A stretch of 39,715 bases of DNA from a virus. Within the stretch, counting starts at the first letter, position 1. Each line of letters begins with the position of its first letter. Where the stretch lies: the IMG/VR virus record IMGVR_UViG_3300042474_000107, positions 1-39,715 of that record; one strand, given 5' to 3'. Below the pieces are notes generated by a model. It did no database searches. It was not told where the DNA came from and worked only from the letters and a program-made list of their open reading frames with translations. Shown here one piece after another: positions 1 through 7,532 of the stretch. The position numbers and the translations under genes are program-made.

Positions 1-58
1 AATTACTGTTGAGTTAATAGGTGTGGCAACTGCAACATCTATTAACTCAACAGTAATT
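1..58. repeat. Fold-back inverted repeat at contig start
   Basis: Bases 1-20 are the exact reverse complement of bases 39-58, with 18 bases between. The true continuation of the genome at this point is visible at 39573-39589 and does not match bases 1-17. The repeat lies inside the tail-fibre coding region, so a short artefactual fold-back at the contig end (as in amplification chimeras) explains it better than a biological hairpin end. Confidence 0.8.
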
Positions 59-143
59 CCATCATCAAAGACTTTGGTTGCTACAGACTCAACAGATTAT
101 GTAGTACCAAGCCAGGGTGGTAACTCTGGTAAGTACCTAACTA
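18..143. repeat. Left copy of 126-base terminal overlap
   Basis: Identical to 39590-39715 at the other end of the window. The overlap lies within one continuous tail-fibre frame, as expected when a circular or circularly permuted genome is assembled past its start. It implies a unique length of about 39,572 bases. A true 126-base terminal repeat is possible but less likely, because it would cut a structural gene. Confidence 0.9.
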
Positions 144-298
144 CTAATGGAACTGTTTCATCTTGGGGAGCAGTAGATGCACTGCCATCACAGACTGGTA
201 ACTCAGGAAAATATTTAACCACCAACGGAACAGCCGCTGCGTGGGCATCAATCGTAACCGACCCAACACCGTCAGTATTTATGCTGATGGGTGCGTAA
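18..298 (+). CDS. Tail fibre protein, C-terminal part (continues from 38086)
   Basis: This is the 3' end of the fibre gene that begins at 38086. The frame at 23 corresponds exactly to 39595, which is 503 codons after the start, giving a whole protein of about 594 residues. The segment contains two copies of a [12 protein letters not shown] repeat spaced about 26 residues apart, a module common in phage fibres, and ends in TDPTPSVFMLMGA. A GTG at 23 could be mistaken for a start but is internal. An unbroken structural operon follows, with the next gene 17 bases downstream. Confidence 0.88.
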
Positions 299-315
299 CC
301 TAAGGAGAAATACAA

Positions 316-642
316 ATGGCTAAAAAAGTTCTTGGGCAATCAAACCCATCTGCAACAACACTAACAAGTCTATACACAGTACCTGCTTCCAAAGAAGCGG
401 TAGTTTCATCTATTTCAGTTGCTAACTTAACTGCAACTGCTGCAACATTTAGACTGGCAGTACGTCCAGCAGGTGCATCTATTGCTAACCAGCACTACAT
501 TGGATATGACATTACAGTCGGAGCATCTGACTCAACAATCATTACAGTAGGTCTAACACTTGCAACAACTGATGTGCTATCTGTCTATGCGTCTACTGCG
601 AACATTGCTTTCCAGGCGTTTGGAGACGAGGCTTCGGTCTAA
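316..642 (+). CDS. Small tail-associated structural protein
   Basis: A 108-residue protein starting MAKKVLGQSNPSATT, with a strong GGAGA box just upstream. It reads as one small beta-rich domain (alternating Thr/Val/Ala strands, an RPAGASIANQHYIGYD segment, no Cys). Proteins of this type sit directly after fibre genes in aquatic tailed phages and are thought to be tail or fibre accessory proteins; I recognise the type by its characteristic opening rather than by a named domain. Its stop overlaps the next start (TAATG at 640-644), so the glycine-rich gene downstream is probably translationally coupled. Confidence 0.75.
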   Translation: MAKKVLGQSNPSATTLTSLYTVPASKEAVVSSISVANLTATAATFRLAVRPAGASIANQHYIGYDITVGASDSTIITVGLTLATTDVLSVYASTANIAFQAFGDEASV

Positions 643-1514
643 TGTCTATCTCAAGTCTTAAGACTGGCGTAGTCTCTCCATCTAGTTTACTGGCTGGTAA
701 TGTAGCAAACATTCCAACTTCATCTGTTGATTACATTGTGTGCGCAGGTGCAGGTGGCGGTGGCGGTTCAGCCGCAAGTAGTTATGTCGGCGGCGGAGGC
801 GGTGGTGCAGGTGGATTGCGCCAATCAACAGCCCTGGCTGTAAGTGCGGGAACAACTTACACTGTTACAATAGGTGCAGGTGGTGCAGGTGGTACTGGTT
901 CTGCTCACGCAGCAGACGGCAGCAATTCAGTATTTTCATCAATTACATCAGACGGTGGCGGCGGTGGCGGTGGTTACACAGGCGGCTTAGCAGGTAACTC
1001 TGGCGGTTCTGGCGGTGGCGGAGCAGACAGTGGCGCAGGCGGTACAGGTATTAGCGGTCAAGGAAACGCTGGCGGTGTAGCCAATACAAACGCACCTTAT
1101 CGCGGTGGCGGTGGTGGTGGTTGGACTAACGTGGGCACATCTGGAGTAGATACAGGTAATGGCGGTAATGGCGTTGAATATAATTATTCAGGCGCAAGTG
1201 TTTATTATGCAGGGGGCGGCGGCGGCGGTTCGCAAGCCACTTCAGCAGGAACAGGTGGCAACGGCGGTGGTGGAGCAGGCGGTCTAAATAATGTTGGTAC
1301 TGCTGGCACAACAAATCGCGGTGGAGGCGGTGGTGGTGGTGCAACAAATACATCTCCAAATCGTGCGGGCGGAGCAGGTGGTTCAGGAATTGTAATCATT
1401 AGATATTCTGATGCTTATGCTCTTGCATCTTCAACTACAGGTTCTCCAACAGTTACTACTACAGGCGGATACCGCATTTATCAATTTACTGGTTCAGGCA
1501 CAATTACATTCTAA
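642..1514 (+). CDS. Glycine-rich fibre-tip/adhesin protein, paralogue 1
   Basis: 290 residues. A short N-terminal segment (SLLAGNVANIP, about 16-26) is shared with the next two genes and may anchor the protein. From about 35 to 250 the protein is dominated by poly-Gly runs such as GGGGGGAGG, broken by beta strands (TYTVTIGAGGAGG). It closes with GIVIIRYS and a GGYRIYQFTGSGTITF-type strand. Glycine-rich domains of this kind occur in phage fibre adhesins, where poly-Gly helices pack into a receptor-binding tip. Host-receptor binding is inferred from this and from the position after the fibre. It starts within the upstream stop codon and has no clear ribosome-binding site of its own. Confidence 0.8.
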   Translation: MSISSLKTGVVSPSSLLAGNVANIPTSSVDYIVCAGAGGGGGSAASSYVGGGGGGAGGLRQSTALAVSAGTTYTVTIGAGGAGGTGSAHAADGSNSVFSSITSDGGGGGGGYTGGLAGNSGGSGGGGADSGAGGTGISGQGNAGGVANTNAPYRGGGGGGWTNVGTSGVDTGNGGNGVEYNYSGASVYYAGGGGGGSQATSAGTGGNGGGGAGGLNNVGTAGTTNRGGGGGGGATNTSPNRAGGAGGSGIVIIRYSDAYALASSTTGSPTVTTTGGYRIYQFTGSGTITF

Positions 1515-1523
1515 GGAGTAACA

Positions 1524-2396
1524 ATGGCTATTAGAAGTCTTAAGACTGGAACATTTAGTCGCAGTCTCCTTGTTGGTAATACTGCATATATTCCATCTAT
1601 TTCTGATATTGATGTTTTAGTTGTTGCTGGAGGCGGTGGGGGAGGAAAATCTGCAAATGATTACAACTCTGATGGCGGCGGTGGAGCAGGCGGACTTTGC
1701 TATCAAACTGCACGTTCCGTTACAACTGGAGTTTCTTACACAGTTACAATAGGTGCTGGCGGTGCAATACAAACTGCTGGACAAAATTCTGTATTTAATA
1801 CAATTACCGCACTTGGTGGTGGAGCAGGACAAACTGCTGAAACTGCTGCTGGAACTATTAACGGTGGTTCAGGTGGTGGTGCGGCTTGGAGTCGCAATCC
1901 ATCTGGAACTGGAACACAAGGCAATTCTGGTGGAGCAACAGGATACGGAAATGCTGGCGGTTCGTGGGTTTCTGGAAACTTTGGCGGCGGTGGAGGAGGA
2001 GCGGGAGCCGTTGGTACTGACGGAAACAATTCAGCAGGCAATGGCGGAACAGGTCGCTCTTATGACATTTCAGGTTCATCTCTATTTTATGCAGGCGGAG
2101 GTGGCGGAGGTCGTTATTCTGGAACACCCGTTGCAACAGGTGGTTCAAGCGTTGGAGCAGATGGCGCAACTGGTAGTACATCAGCAACATCACCTACTGT
2201 AAATCGTGGCGGTGGTGGTGGTGGTTCATCTGGAACTGGAGCGGCAACGGCTTCGGCTGGGGCAAGTGGTGTAGTCATTTTACGCTATTCAAATATTTAT
2301 GCAGACGCTGCAGCAACAACTGGTTCACCAACATTTGCAAATACTGGTGGTTATAAGATTTATCAATTTACTGGAAGCGGGAGTATCACTTTCTAA
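1524..2396 (+). CDS. Glycine-rich fibre-tip/adhesin protein, paralogue 2
   Basis: 290 residues, clearly paralogous to its upstream neighbour: same length, N-terminal SLKTG and SLLVGN motifs, a DVLVVAGGGGGG entry to the poly-Gly core, GVVILRYS near 250 and a final GGYKIYQFTGSGSITF. Unlike paralogue 1 it has its own AAGGAG box before the ATG. The Gly-rich interior differs in loop sequence, consistent with variable receptor-facing loops on a conserved frame. Tandem duplication followed by divergence is the simplest origin. Confidence 0.8.
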   Translation: MAIRSLKTGTFSRSLLVGNTAYIPSISDIDVLVVAGGGGGGKSANDYNSDGGGGAGGLCYQTARSVTTGVSYTVTIGAGGAIQTAGQNSVFNTITALGGGAGQTAETAAGTINGGSGGGAAWSRNPSGTGTQGNSGGATGYGNAGGSWVSGNFGGGGGGAGAVGTDGNNSAGNGGTGRSYDISGSSLFYAGGGGGGRYSGTPVATGGSSVGADGATGSTSATSPTVNRGGGGGGSSGTGAATASAGASGVVILRYSNIYADAAATTGSPTFANTGGYKIYQFTGSGSITF

Positions 2397-3286
2397 TGGC
2401 TGTTATCAGTATTAAAAACAAAACTAAAAGTGGCTCACTGTTAGTTGGTAATGCATTTTATAACCCACCTAAAGCAACTGGTGGGACAATTACATCTGAT
2501 GCTACATATTGGTATCATACATTTATTTCATCAGGAACATTTACACCATTGGTCAGCCTTACTTGTGACATTTTTATTGTGGCAGGTGGCGGTGGTACTG
2601 GTAGCAATTTTAGTGCAGGCGCAGGAGCAGGTGGATTTTTAACTTTTACTTCCGAATCAGTTACAACGGCTAAAACAGTCACAGTAGGTGGCGGTGGTGC
2701 AGGTAATGCATCAGGCGCAGGAGTAAATGGCGTTAATACAACATTTGGGTCACTGACTACTGCCGTGGGTGGTGGTACTGGTATGTATGACGGTTCAAGT
2801 GAAACGGGTGGCGCAACAGGCGGCTCAGGCGGTGGTAAAACTAATTCGCAAACTACTGGATTTGCTGGGACATCTGGACAAGGCAATGCAGGCGGTGGTG
2901 CAAGCGGAACTACAAACGGCGGCACAGGCGGAGGTGGTGGTGCAGGTGCGGTTGGAACACAAGGAACATTTACAGTTTCAGGCAATGGCGGTGTAGGTTC
3001 ATCAACTGCAATAAGTGGTGGTGCAACAACTGGTGCTGGTCAATTATCTGGTGGAACTTATTATTTTGCAGGAGGTGGTGGTGGTGGTGCATTTAACGGA
3101 AATCAAACGGCAGCAGGTGCTGCTGGACTTGGCGGTGGTGGTGCGGGTGCTAGAGGTATAGGCGCCCCAGTAGATGCAAATCCAGGTACAGCAAATACTG
3201 GCGGCGGAGCAGGTGGAGCATCTGCTTATTCTGCTCCAGGCGCAAATGGTGGTTCAGGAATAGTTATAGTTAGATATGCGATATAA
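2396..3286 (+). CDS. Glycine-rich fibre-tip/adhesin protein, paralogue 3 (permuted)
   Basis: 296 residues, starting inside the stop codon of paralogue 2 (TAATG). It keeps the N-terminal SLLVGNAFYNPP motif, but the aromatic strand (YWYHTFISSGTFTP, about 42-55) precedes the poly-Gly core, whereas in the two upstream paralogues the equivalent strand closes the protein. It ends abruptly at GIVIVRYAI. Strand-first is the usual order in glycine-rich domains I know, so paralogues 1 and 2 look shifted by half a repeat. Role as a fibre tip or adhesin is inferred from composition and position. Confidence 0.78.
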   Translation: MAVISIKNKTKSGSLLVGNAFYNPPKATGGTITSDATYWYHTFISSGTFTPLVSLTCDIFIVAGGGGTGSNFSAGAGAGGFLTFTSESVTTAKTVTVGGGGAGNASGAGVNGVNTTFGSLTTAVGGGTGMYDGSSETGGATGGSGGGKTNSQTTGFAGTSGQGNAGGGASGTTNGGTGGGGGAGAVGTQGTFTVSGNGGVGSSTAISGGATTGAGQLSGGTYYFAGGGGGGAFNGNQTAAGAAGLGGGGAGARGIGAPVDANPGTANTGGGAGGASAYSAPGANGGSGIVIVRYAI

Positions 3287-3298
3287 GGGAGAAAAATA

Positions 3299-3670
3299 AT
3301 GGCACACTTTGCACAACTAGATGAGAACAATATAGTTACACAAGTAATTGTTGTGGCTAATGATGAACTACTTCTTGACGGAGTAGAGAACGAGACTAAA
3401 GGAATTGATTTCTGTAAGTCTCTACTAGGTGATGATACCCGTTGGGTTCAGACATCTTACAACTCTACAATCCGTAAGAATTATGCTGGCATTGGTTATA
3501 CCTATGACCCAGTTGCTGACCACTTCTTTGCACCTCAGCCATATCCTTCTTGGACATTAGATGCTGACGCTAAGTGGCAAGCACCAACTCCTATGCCAGT
3601 AGAAGAAGGAAAGTTTTTCACTTGGGATGAGCCAACTCTATCTTGGGTTGAAGTAGAACTACCAGCGTAA
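3299..3670 (+). CDS. Conserved phage structural-region protein
   Basis: 123 residues opening MAHFAQLDENNIVTQVIVV, an opening I recognise from a protein widespread beside tail-fibre genes in aquatic phages. The body is rich in aromatic and acidic residues (TRWVQTSYNSTIRKNYAGIGYTYD, about 48-71) and the end is Trp-rich (WTLDADAKW, FTWDEPTLSWVEVE). It resembles a short fibre or fibre-assembly domain; no catalytic motif is visible. It has a GGGAG box upstream, and its stop overlaps the next small gene (TAATG). The exact role is unknown. Confidence 0.72.
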   Translation: MAHFAQLDENNIVTQVIVVANDELLLDGVENETKGIDFCKSLLGDDTRWVQTSYNSTIRKNYAGIGYTYDPVADHFFAPQPYPSWTLDADAKWQAPTPMPVEEGKFFTWDEPTLSWVEVELPA

Positions 3671-3756
3671 TGTGTTACCAGTGTGGTAGTTGCTCTCATC
3701 AGCCTGCTCGCACAATAGATGATGCTATAGATGAAACAGATTTACTACCGTATTAA
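3670..3756 (+). CDS. Cys-rich micro-protein
   Basis: A 28-residue reading frame, MCYQCGSC followed by an acidic tail ending LLPY. It is coupled to the upstream gene by a one-base overlap and fills the gap to the next gene's ribosome-binding site exactly. Cys-x2-Cys-x2-Cys suggests metal binding or disulfides. Support comes from context and packing only; the function is unknown. Confidence 0.55.
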   Translation: MCYQCGSCSHQPARTIDDAIDETDLLPY

Positions 3757-3765
3757 GGAGCAATA

Positions 3766-5721
3766 GTGGCAACGAGAGATATAACCGAAGGTAGAGGCTC
3801 TGCAACTGCCAGCATTGGTCGTGCTATTGCTGTTGACTTAGGTATTGTTTCATCTAGTTCTACTTGGCAGAACACTAATGAGTCATATGATGTAGCAGTA
3901 GGTGGACTTCCATTTTTCTACGCTATCAGTGATGCTCGTCCATACATCCGCCAGACTGCACCATTTCGTAAGGAACAGTCAGACATTGGCGCAGAACCAG
4001 GTGAGCAGTCGCTCACTGGTTTCTGGCTAAGAAGTCAGTCTTCTTTCCACAATGGCACAGGCATTAAGTTCTATGACCCATCTGCAGGTGAGACAGTTAA
4101 CTATCGTTTTGCTGACTCAGACAATGTAGACATATGGACTAAGGGACAGGTAACTCTCCTCAAAGAGACAGCCAATATGTCTGGCGTTACTACTGGTGTA
4201 TACAAGGTGCTATCTATTGTTGATGGCTCCACCAATAAGATTCTTGGTTGGACACCAGCAAATACAACTATCAATAATTATACTGCTAGTGGTACTGCTG
4301 TTACTTACTCTAGTGTTGTAACTGCTGGATTAGATACTGCCACACTTGCAATTGCAACTGATGGCGCACACTTGTTTGTTGCTGACAATGACCATATTTA
4401 TGCAGGTGAAATTACATTACCTGCATCTGGATACACCCAGTATTACAATACTGGTAGTGAACGAGTAGTAATGTCTTGGGTAAAGCAACGTCTTGTTGCT
4501 GGTATTGGTGCATCTATTTATGAACTAACTGCTGCTAAAGGCTCAAGTCATACGTTACCTACAGCAACATACACACATCCTAATTCTGACTGGACTTGGT
4601 CATCTATTTCTGAAGGCGGTTCTGCTATTTATGCCGCTGGTTACCTTGGCGGTAACTCTGCCATCTACAAGTTTGTTCTATCTACTGCTGGTGTTATGCC
4701 TACCCTGACATCAGGGATTGTAGCAGCGCAACTACCTATTGGGGAGATAGTTTATAAGATTGAGTCATACCTTGGTTACTTGATGATTGGTACCAATAAG
4801 GGTATGCGTGTGGCTACTATCTCAGATACAACTGGTGACTTGTCCTATGGTCCCTTGATATTTGAAGATACTAATGGTGTCTATGACTTTGCATTCCGTG
4901 ATAAGTATGTCTGGGCAACTGGTACAATTGGGACATCTCCTGGACTCTATCGCATTGACTTAGGCACAGAGATTGAATCTCTACGCTTTGCCTATGCTAA
5001 GGATACCTACCTCAGTACCGCTACTGGATACGCAACTAGCGTAGATTTTATAGGTAACACTAACCAACTAGCCTTTACTACATCAGGTAGTAACGGCATA
5101 GCCGTTCAGTCAACTACAGTCTTGGCAACATCTGGCTCTATAAATACAGGTAAGATTAGATTCTCTACCCTAGAGCCTAAAAACTACAAGCGTCTTATTG
5201 CACGTGGCACATTTACATCTGGCGAGTTTACATTGTCATCTCTTGCTACAGAAGCAAGTGGTTCTGAAACACAGTACGACCACATTACTTATAACTCAGA
5301 AGTAGGTGCAGTAGAAGTAACTACATCTCAACCTGAAGTAGCACAAGAGTTTCTTGCCTATAAGTTTACACTTAATCGTGATGCAACTGATACAACTACT
5401 GGTCCAACCTTTAAGGGATACCAGACAAAGGCAACCATTGCTACTCCACGCAATAGAGTTATTCGTTTTCCTGTCTACTGTTTTGATATTGAAACAGATA
5501 GGTTTAATACTGTAGTTGGGTTTGAAGGCAGAGCCTTTGAGCGTATCCAATTGCTAGAAGAGATTGAAAAGACAGGCGATGTTCTGACTTGGCAAGACTT
5601 GACAACAGGAGAATCACGACAGGCAGTAATCGAACAAGTTACATTCACCCGTATGACACCGCCCGATAAACGCTTTGATGGTTTTGGTGGCATCATAGAG
5701 ATAACCGTAAGGACCGTATAA
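3766..5721 (+). CDS. Large tail protein (propeller-like; nozzle or hub candidate)
   Basis: 651 residues from a GTG start preceded by AAGGAG. The middle (about 150-430) shows repeated beta-strand blocks such as LFVADNDHIYAGEI, VWATGTIGTSPGLYRID and YLGYLMIGTNKGMRVA, the look of a beta-propeller. The C-terminus (about 565-651) contains RFPVYCFDIETDRFNTVVGFEGRAF-like sequence and a strand-rich end as in tail hub or distal-tail domains. In a virion without a recognisable tail tube, a large propeller-bearing protein after the fibre would suit a tail nozzle or receptor-facing hub. The structural role is well supported by position; the specific role is inference. Confidence 0.7.
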   Translation: MATRDITEGRGSATASIGRAIAVDLGIVSSSSTWQNTNESYDVAVGGLPFFYAISDARPYIRQTAPFRKEQSDIGAEPGEQSLTGFWLRSQSSFHNGTGIKFYDPSAGETVNYRFADSDNVDIWTKGQVTLLKETANMSGVTTGVYKVLSIVDGSTNKILGWTPANTTINNYTASGTAVTYSSVVTAGLDTATLAIATDGAHLFVADNDHIYAGEITLPASGYTQYYNTGSERVVMSWVKQRLVAGIGASIYELTAAKGSSHTLPTATYTHPNSDWTWSSISEGGSAIYAAGYLGGNSAIYKFVLSTAGVMPTLTSGIVAAQLPIGEIVYKIESYLGYLMIGTNKGMRVATISDTTGDLSYGPLIFEDTNGVYDFAFRDKYVWATGTIGTSPGLYRIDLGTEIESLRFAYAKDTYLSTATGYATSVDFIGNTNQLAFTTSGSNGIAVQSTTVLATSGSINTGKIRFSTLEPKNYKRLIARGTFTSGEFTLSSLATEASGSETQYDHITYNSEVGAVEVTTSQPEVAQEFLAYKFTLNRDATDTTTGPTFKGYQTKATIATPRNRVIRFPVYCFDIETDRFNTVVGFEGRAFERIQLLEEIEKTGDVLTWQDLTTGESRQAVIEQVTFTRMTPPDKRFDGFGGIIEITVRTV

Positions 5722-5915
5722 TGGAGTTCAAAGACTATCTAACCGTGGCAGTAGCCGTCATAGCAATCTTTTCAGCATTTGCTGGTGGCATAAGGTGGAT
5801 GGTCAAGCATTATCTTAACGAACTCAAACCCAATGGTGGTAGTTCAATGAAGGATTCTATGGCTCGTATGGAAAAACGTATTGATGATTTGTATGCATTG
5901 ATTGCAGGTAAGTGA
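5721..5915 (+). CDS. Small membrane protein with coiled coil (lysis cassette)
   Basis: 64 residues: one hydrophobic helix at about 6-27 (YLTVAVAVIAIFSAFAGGI) followed by a charged amphipathic helix (MARMEKRIDDLYALIAG). The shape resembles small holin or holin-associated proteins of actinophages. It starts in the stop codon of the tail gene and is followed, via a mini-gene, by the endolysin. A lysis role is inferred from this context. Confidence 0.68.
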   Translation: MEFKDYLTVAVAVIAIFSAFAGGIRWMVKHYLNELKPNGGSSMKDSMARMEKRIDDLYALIAGK

Positions 5916-5998
5916 TGGGATTCATTGTACCTGAACCAATGTGGGACCCAGTAACTCCTGACATAGACCCTAGTGATTGGGAAGATGACGATGAGTAA
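5915..5998 (+). CDS. Acidic 27-residue mini-protein
   Basis: MGFIVPEPMWDPVTPDID then an acidic end. It starts inside the upstream stop (TGATG) and overlaps the endolysin start by 8 bases. The tight overlaps at both ends support translation, possibly serving mainly to couple the membrane protein and endolysin. No function is recognised. Confidence 0.5.
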   Translation: MGFIVPEPMWDPVTPDIDPSDWEDDDE

Positions 5999-6482
5999 AG
6001 CAACACCTGCTGCTGTAGCAGTACTAAGACAAGCAACAGCCTTGCGCCCTAAGCGCAAGAAGGCCAGCGATGGGTTACTGCCATCAGCAGCGCATATGAA
6101 ACAAAGCCCAACATCTGACCACAACACAGGGTTGGCTGTTGATTTAACTCACGACCCAGAAAATGGTATTGATTGTGTTGACATTTTTGAAAAACTTAAA
6201 GAAGATAAACGAGTTAAGTACCTTATTTTTCAAGGCAAGATTTGGTCTAAAGAAAAAAGCAAGTTGGGAAACAGACGGTACACTGGGAGTAATGCTCATA
6301 ATAAGCATCTACATATTTCTATTGAGTCCACTATGGGTACCGATACTTCTCCATGGTTTTGGTGGATGAACACACCTAAAACTATTAATCAAATCGTTGC
6401 AGCCTTGAGTTCTATGCCTGCAAAGAAAGCATATAAGACCGAAGTTTGCACCTGCTGTAAGTTACACGGGGCAAAGTCCTAA
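5991..6482 (+). CDS. Endolysin, M15-type peptidase (DD/LD-carboxypeptidase-like)
   Basis: 163 residues from the ATG at 5991 (a GTG at 5973 and an ATG at 5985 are in-frame alternatives; GGAAGA suits 5991). It carries the zinc-peptidase signature SDHNTGLAVD at 42-51, giving likely ligands His44 and Asp51, and HLHI at 106-109 giving His108. This is the M15/VanY-like fold used by phage endolysins to cut peptidoglycan stem peptides. No signal peptide is seen, so release would need the flanking holin-like proteins. The C-terminus has a CTCCKLHG Cys cluster of unknown role. Confidence 0.82.
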   Translation: MSKATPAAVAVLRQATALRPKRKKASDGLLPSAAHMKQSPTSDHNTGLAVDLTHDPENGIDCVDIFEKLKEDKRVKYLIFQGKIWSKEKSKLGNRRYTGSNAHNKHLHISIESTMGTDTSPWFWWMNTPKTINQIVAALSSMPAKKAYKTEVCTCCKLHGAKS

Positions 6483-6499
6483 TCCTATAGGAGGATATA

Positions 6500-6685
6500 A
6501 TGGAGCAATTCAAACAACTAGCACTTACTTGGTTCCGCGCTGCGGCTGCTGCTGTAGTTGCTATCTATATGACTGGCGAGACTAATCCAAAGACTCTTGC
6601 TGCTGCTGCACTTGCTGGTGTGGCTGGTCCAGTCCTTAAATGGCTAGACCCATCCGCTACTGACTTTGGTCGCGGTTCAAAGTAA
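6500..6685 (+). CDS. Holin-like small membrane protein
   Basis: 61 residues with an excellent AGGAGG box. Two hydrophobic, Ala-rich stretches (FRAAAAAVVAIYMTG, about 12-26, and TLAAAALAGVAGPVLKWL, about 32-49) are separated by a short polar turn, and the C-terminus is polar (DPSATDFGRGSK). This matches small two-helix holins found next to endolysins in actinophages. It is the last gene of the rightward block, immediately before the terminator. Holin activity is inferred from topology and position. Confidence 0.72.
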   Translation: MEQFKQLALTWFRAAAAAVVAIYMTGETNPKTLAAAALAGVAGPVLKWLDPSATDFGRGSK

Positions 6686-6726
6686 CACCGTTTTAAGGGG
6701 CCTAGCAGCCCCGTAGAGACTAAAAG

Positions 6727-6768
6727 CCCCCGTTCAGGTACATTAACCTACCTGACGGGGGTCTTTTT
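6727..6768. terminator. Bidirectional rho-independent terminator
   Basis: CCCCCGT plus CAGGTA (6727-6740, one bulged T) pairs with TACCTG plus ACGGGGG (6749-6761), followed by TCTTTTT on the + strand. On the other strand the stem is followed by CTTTTA. It lies between the convergent lysis and leftward operons and probably ends both. A weaker GGGGC/GCCCC hairpin precedes it at 6697-6712. Confidence 0.9.
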
Positions 6769-6927
6769 CTATTTCTCTAGTAGTTCTTCAGTGTCCCAGT
6801 TGAAGAAGTCAGGCTTAAGTTTGCTACGATTTCTAAAAGACCACCATGCATTTTGGATTCGATAAAGAAGTTCTTTGCCTAGTTCTCCTAGCACAATGCC
6901 TAGTGCTATGCTTAGATATAGTTCCAT
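6769..6927 (-). CDS. Small membrane protein, last gene of leftward operon
   Basis: 52 residues, starting MELYLSIALGIVLGELGKEL, a likely N-terminal membrane or signal-anchor helix, then a Trp- and Lys-rich tail. A clear AGGAG box precedes the ATG, and the stop falls at the edge of the shared terminator. It follows the WhiB gene by 7 bases. The function is unknown. Confidence 0.65.
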   Translation of the reverse strand: MELYLSIALGIVLGELGKELLYRIQNAWWSFRNRSKLKPDFFNWDTEELLEK

Positions 6928-6934
6928 GATTCTC

Positions 6935-7195
6935 CTATTGGTATGTTAGATACATTGGTATTGGTATGATATTAAGTTGTCGCCTTATCTTGTTGCGCTC
7001 ATGTTCAGTTGTATCGCCCCAGTATCCCAGAACATTGTAGTTGAGTGCATAGTCAAGGCATTCTTTTTTAACTACACATGCTCCACAAATACGTCTGAGT
7101 GCTTTGCGTTCTGGATAAGTACTCTGTCCTTCTGGTACAAAAAACAATTCATTATCTGTTGATTCGCAGTTAGCAGTTTTACTAGGTTGAAACAT
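6935..7195 (-). CDS. whiB: WhiB-family Fe-S transcription regulator
   Basis: 86 residues with the four cluster cysteines: Cys10, then Cys37-x2-Cys40-x5-Cys46, followed by GYWGDTT (57-63), the WhiB turn motif, and a basic C-terminus (RNKIRRQ). WhiB proteins bind a 4Fe-4S cluster and act with the primary sigma factor in Actinobacteria; phage copies can alter host expression or mimic host WhiB. The family is restricted to Actinobacteria and their phages, so this gene is the main clue to the host. It lies at the end of the leftward operon, next to an FmdB-like gene and close to a sigma-like gene. Confidence 0.93.
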   Translation of the reverse strand: MFQPSKTANCESTDNELFFVPEGQSTYPERKALRRICGACVVKKECLDYALNYNVLGYWGDTTEHERNKIRRQLNIIPIPMYLTYQ

Positions 7196-7357
7196 TTATC
7201 CTCCTGTTGAATAGAATCCACTGCCATTAAACTTCACGGCAATGGATGTCCAGATGCGTACCATTGTGTTGCCACATATAGTACATGGTATTGGTGCTGG
7301 GTCTTGCACTTCAAGTATTGTATTGCATGTTTCACATTTGAAGTCGTAGTTAGGCAC
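7196..7357 (-). CDS. FmdB-like zinc-ribbon protein
   Basis: 53 residues from a GTG start, reading VPNYDFKCETCNTILEV, then CTICG, and ending VKFNGSGFYSTGG. Two Cys-x2-Cys pairs and the closing GSGFYxT motif are typical of the FmdB/CxxC-SSSS zinc-ribbon family, often annotated as regulatory. The start overlaps the upstream gene by 8 bases and the stop is adjacent to the whiB start. It may be a nucleic-acid- or protein-binding adaptor. Confidence 0.78.
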   Translation of the reverse strand: MPNYDFKCETCNTILEVQDPAPIPCTICGNTMVRIWTSIAVKFNGSGFYSTGG

Positions 7358-7532
7358 AGTAATCTCCGTCTATCTCCGTTGGTGCGGTAGTTAATGTACC
7401 GCACTCAATACATTCTTGTTTCAAATCATACCAGCCAACTGCTCTGGTTTCCTCATCCCACATAACAATAACCTTGAACATTTTACACCCACATATGCAG
7501 GCAAAGGCTGGCTCGCCTCTAAGGTCGTTCAC
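7350..7532 (-). CDS. Zinc-ribbon mini-protein
   Basis: 60 residues with two Cys clusters (CICGC at about 12-16 and CIECG at about 37-41) separated by VMWDEETRAVGWYDL, a sequence style I recognise from small actinophage proteins. It overlaps the sigma-like gene upstream by 4 bases and the FmdB-like gene downstream by 8. Zinc binding is likely; its partner is unknown. Confidence 0.75.
   Translation of the reverse strand: MNDLRGEPAFACICGCKMFKVIVMWDEETRAVGWYDLKQECIECGTLTTAPTEIDGDYCA

Noticed and set aside
1-58. Covalently closed hairpin telomere
   Set aside because: The inverted repeat lies within a coding region and is contradicted by the matching right-end sequence; an artefact is simpler.
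1753-2202. A 149-codon frame and opposite-strand Pro-rich frames within the glycine-rich genes
   Set aside because: Long shadow frames are expected from repetitive Gly codons (GGT/GGC); their Pro-rich or Leu/Gln-rich translations are complements or shifts of poly-Gly.
642-3286. Diversity-generating retroelement target in the glycine-rich genes
   Set aside because: No reverse transcriptase or template repeat was found in the window.
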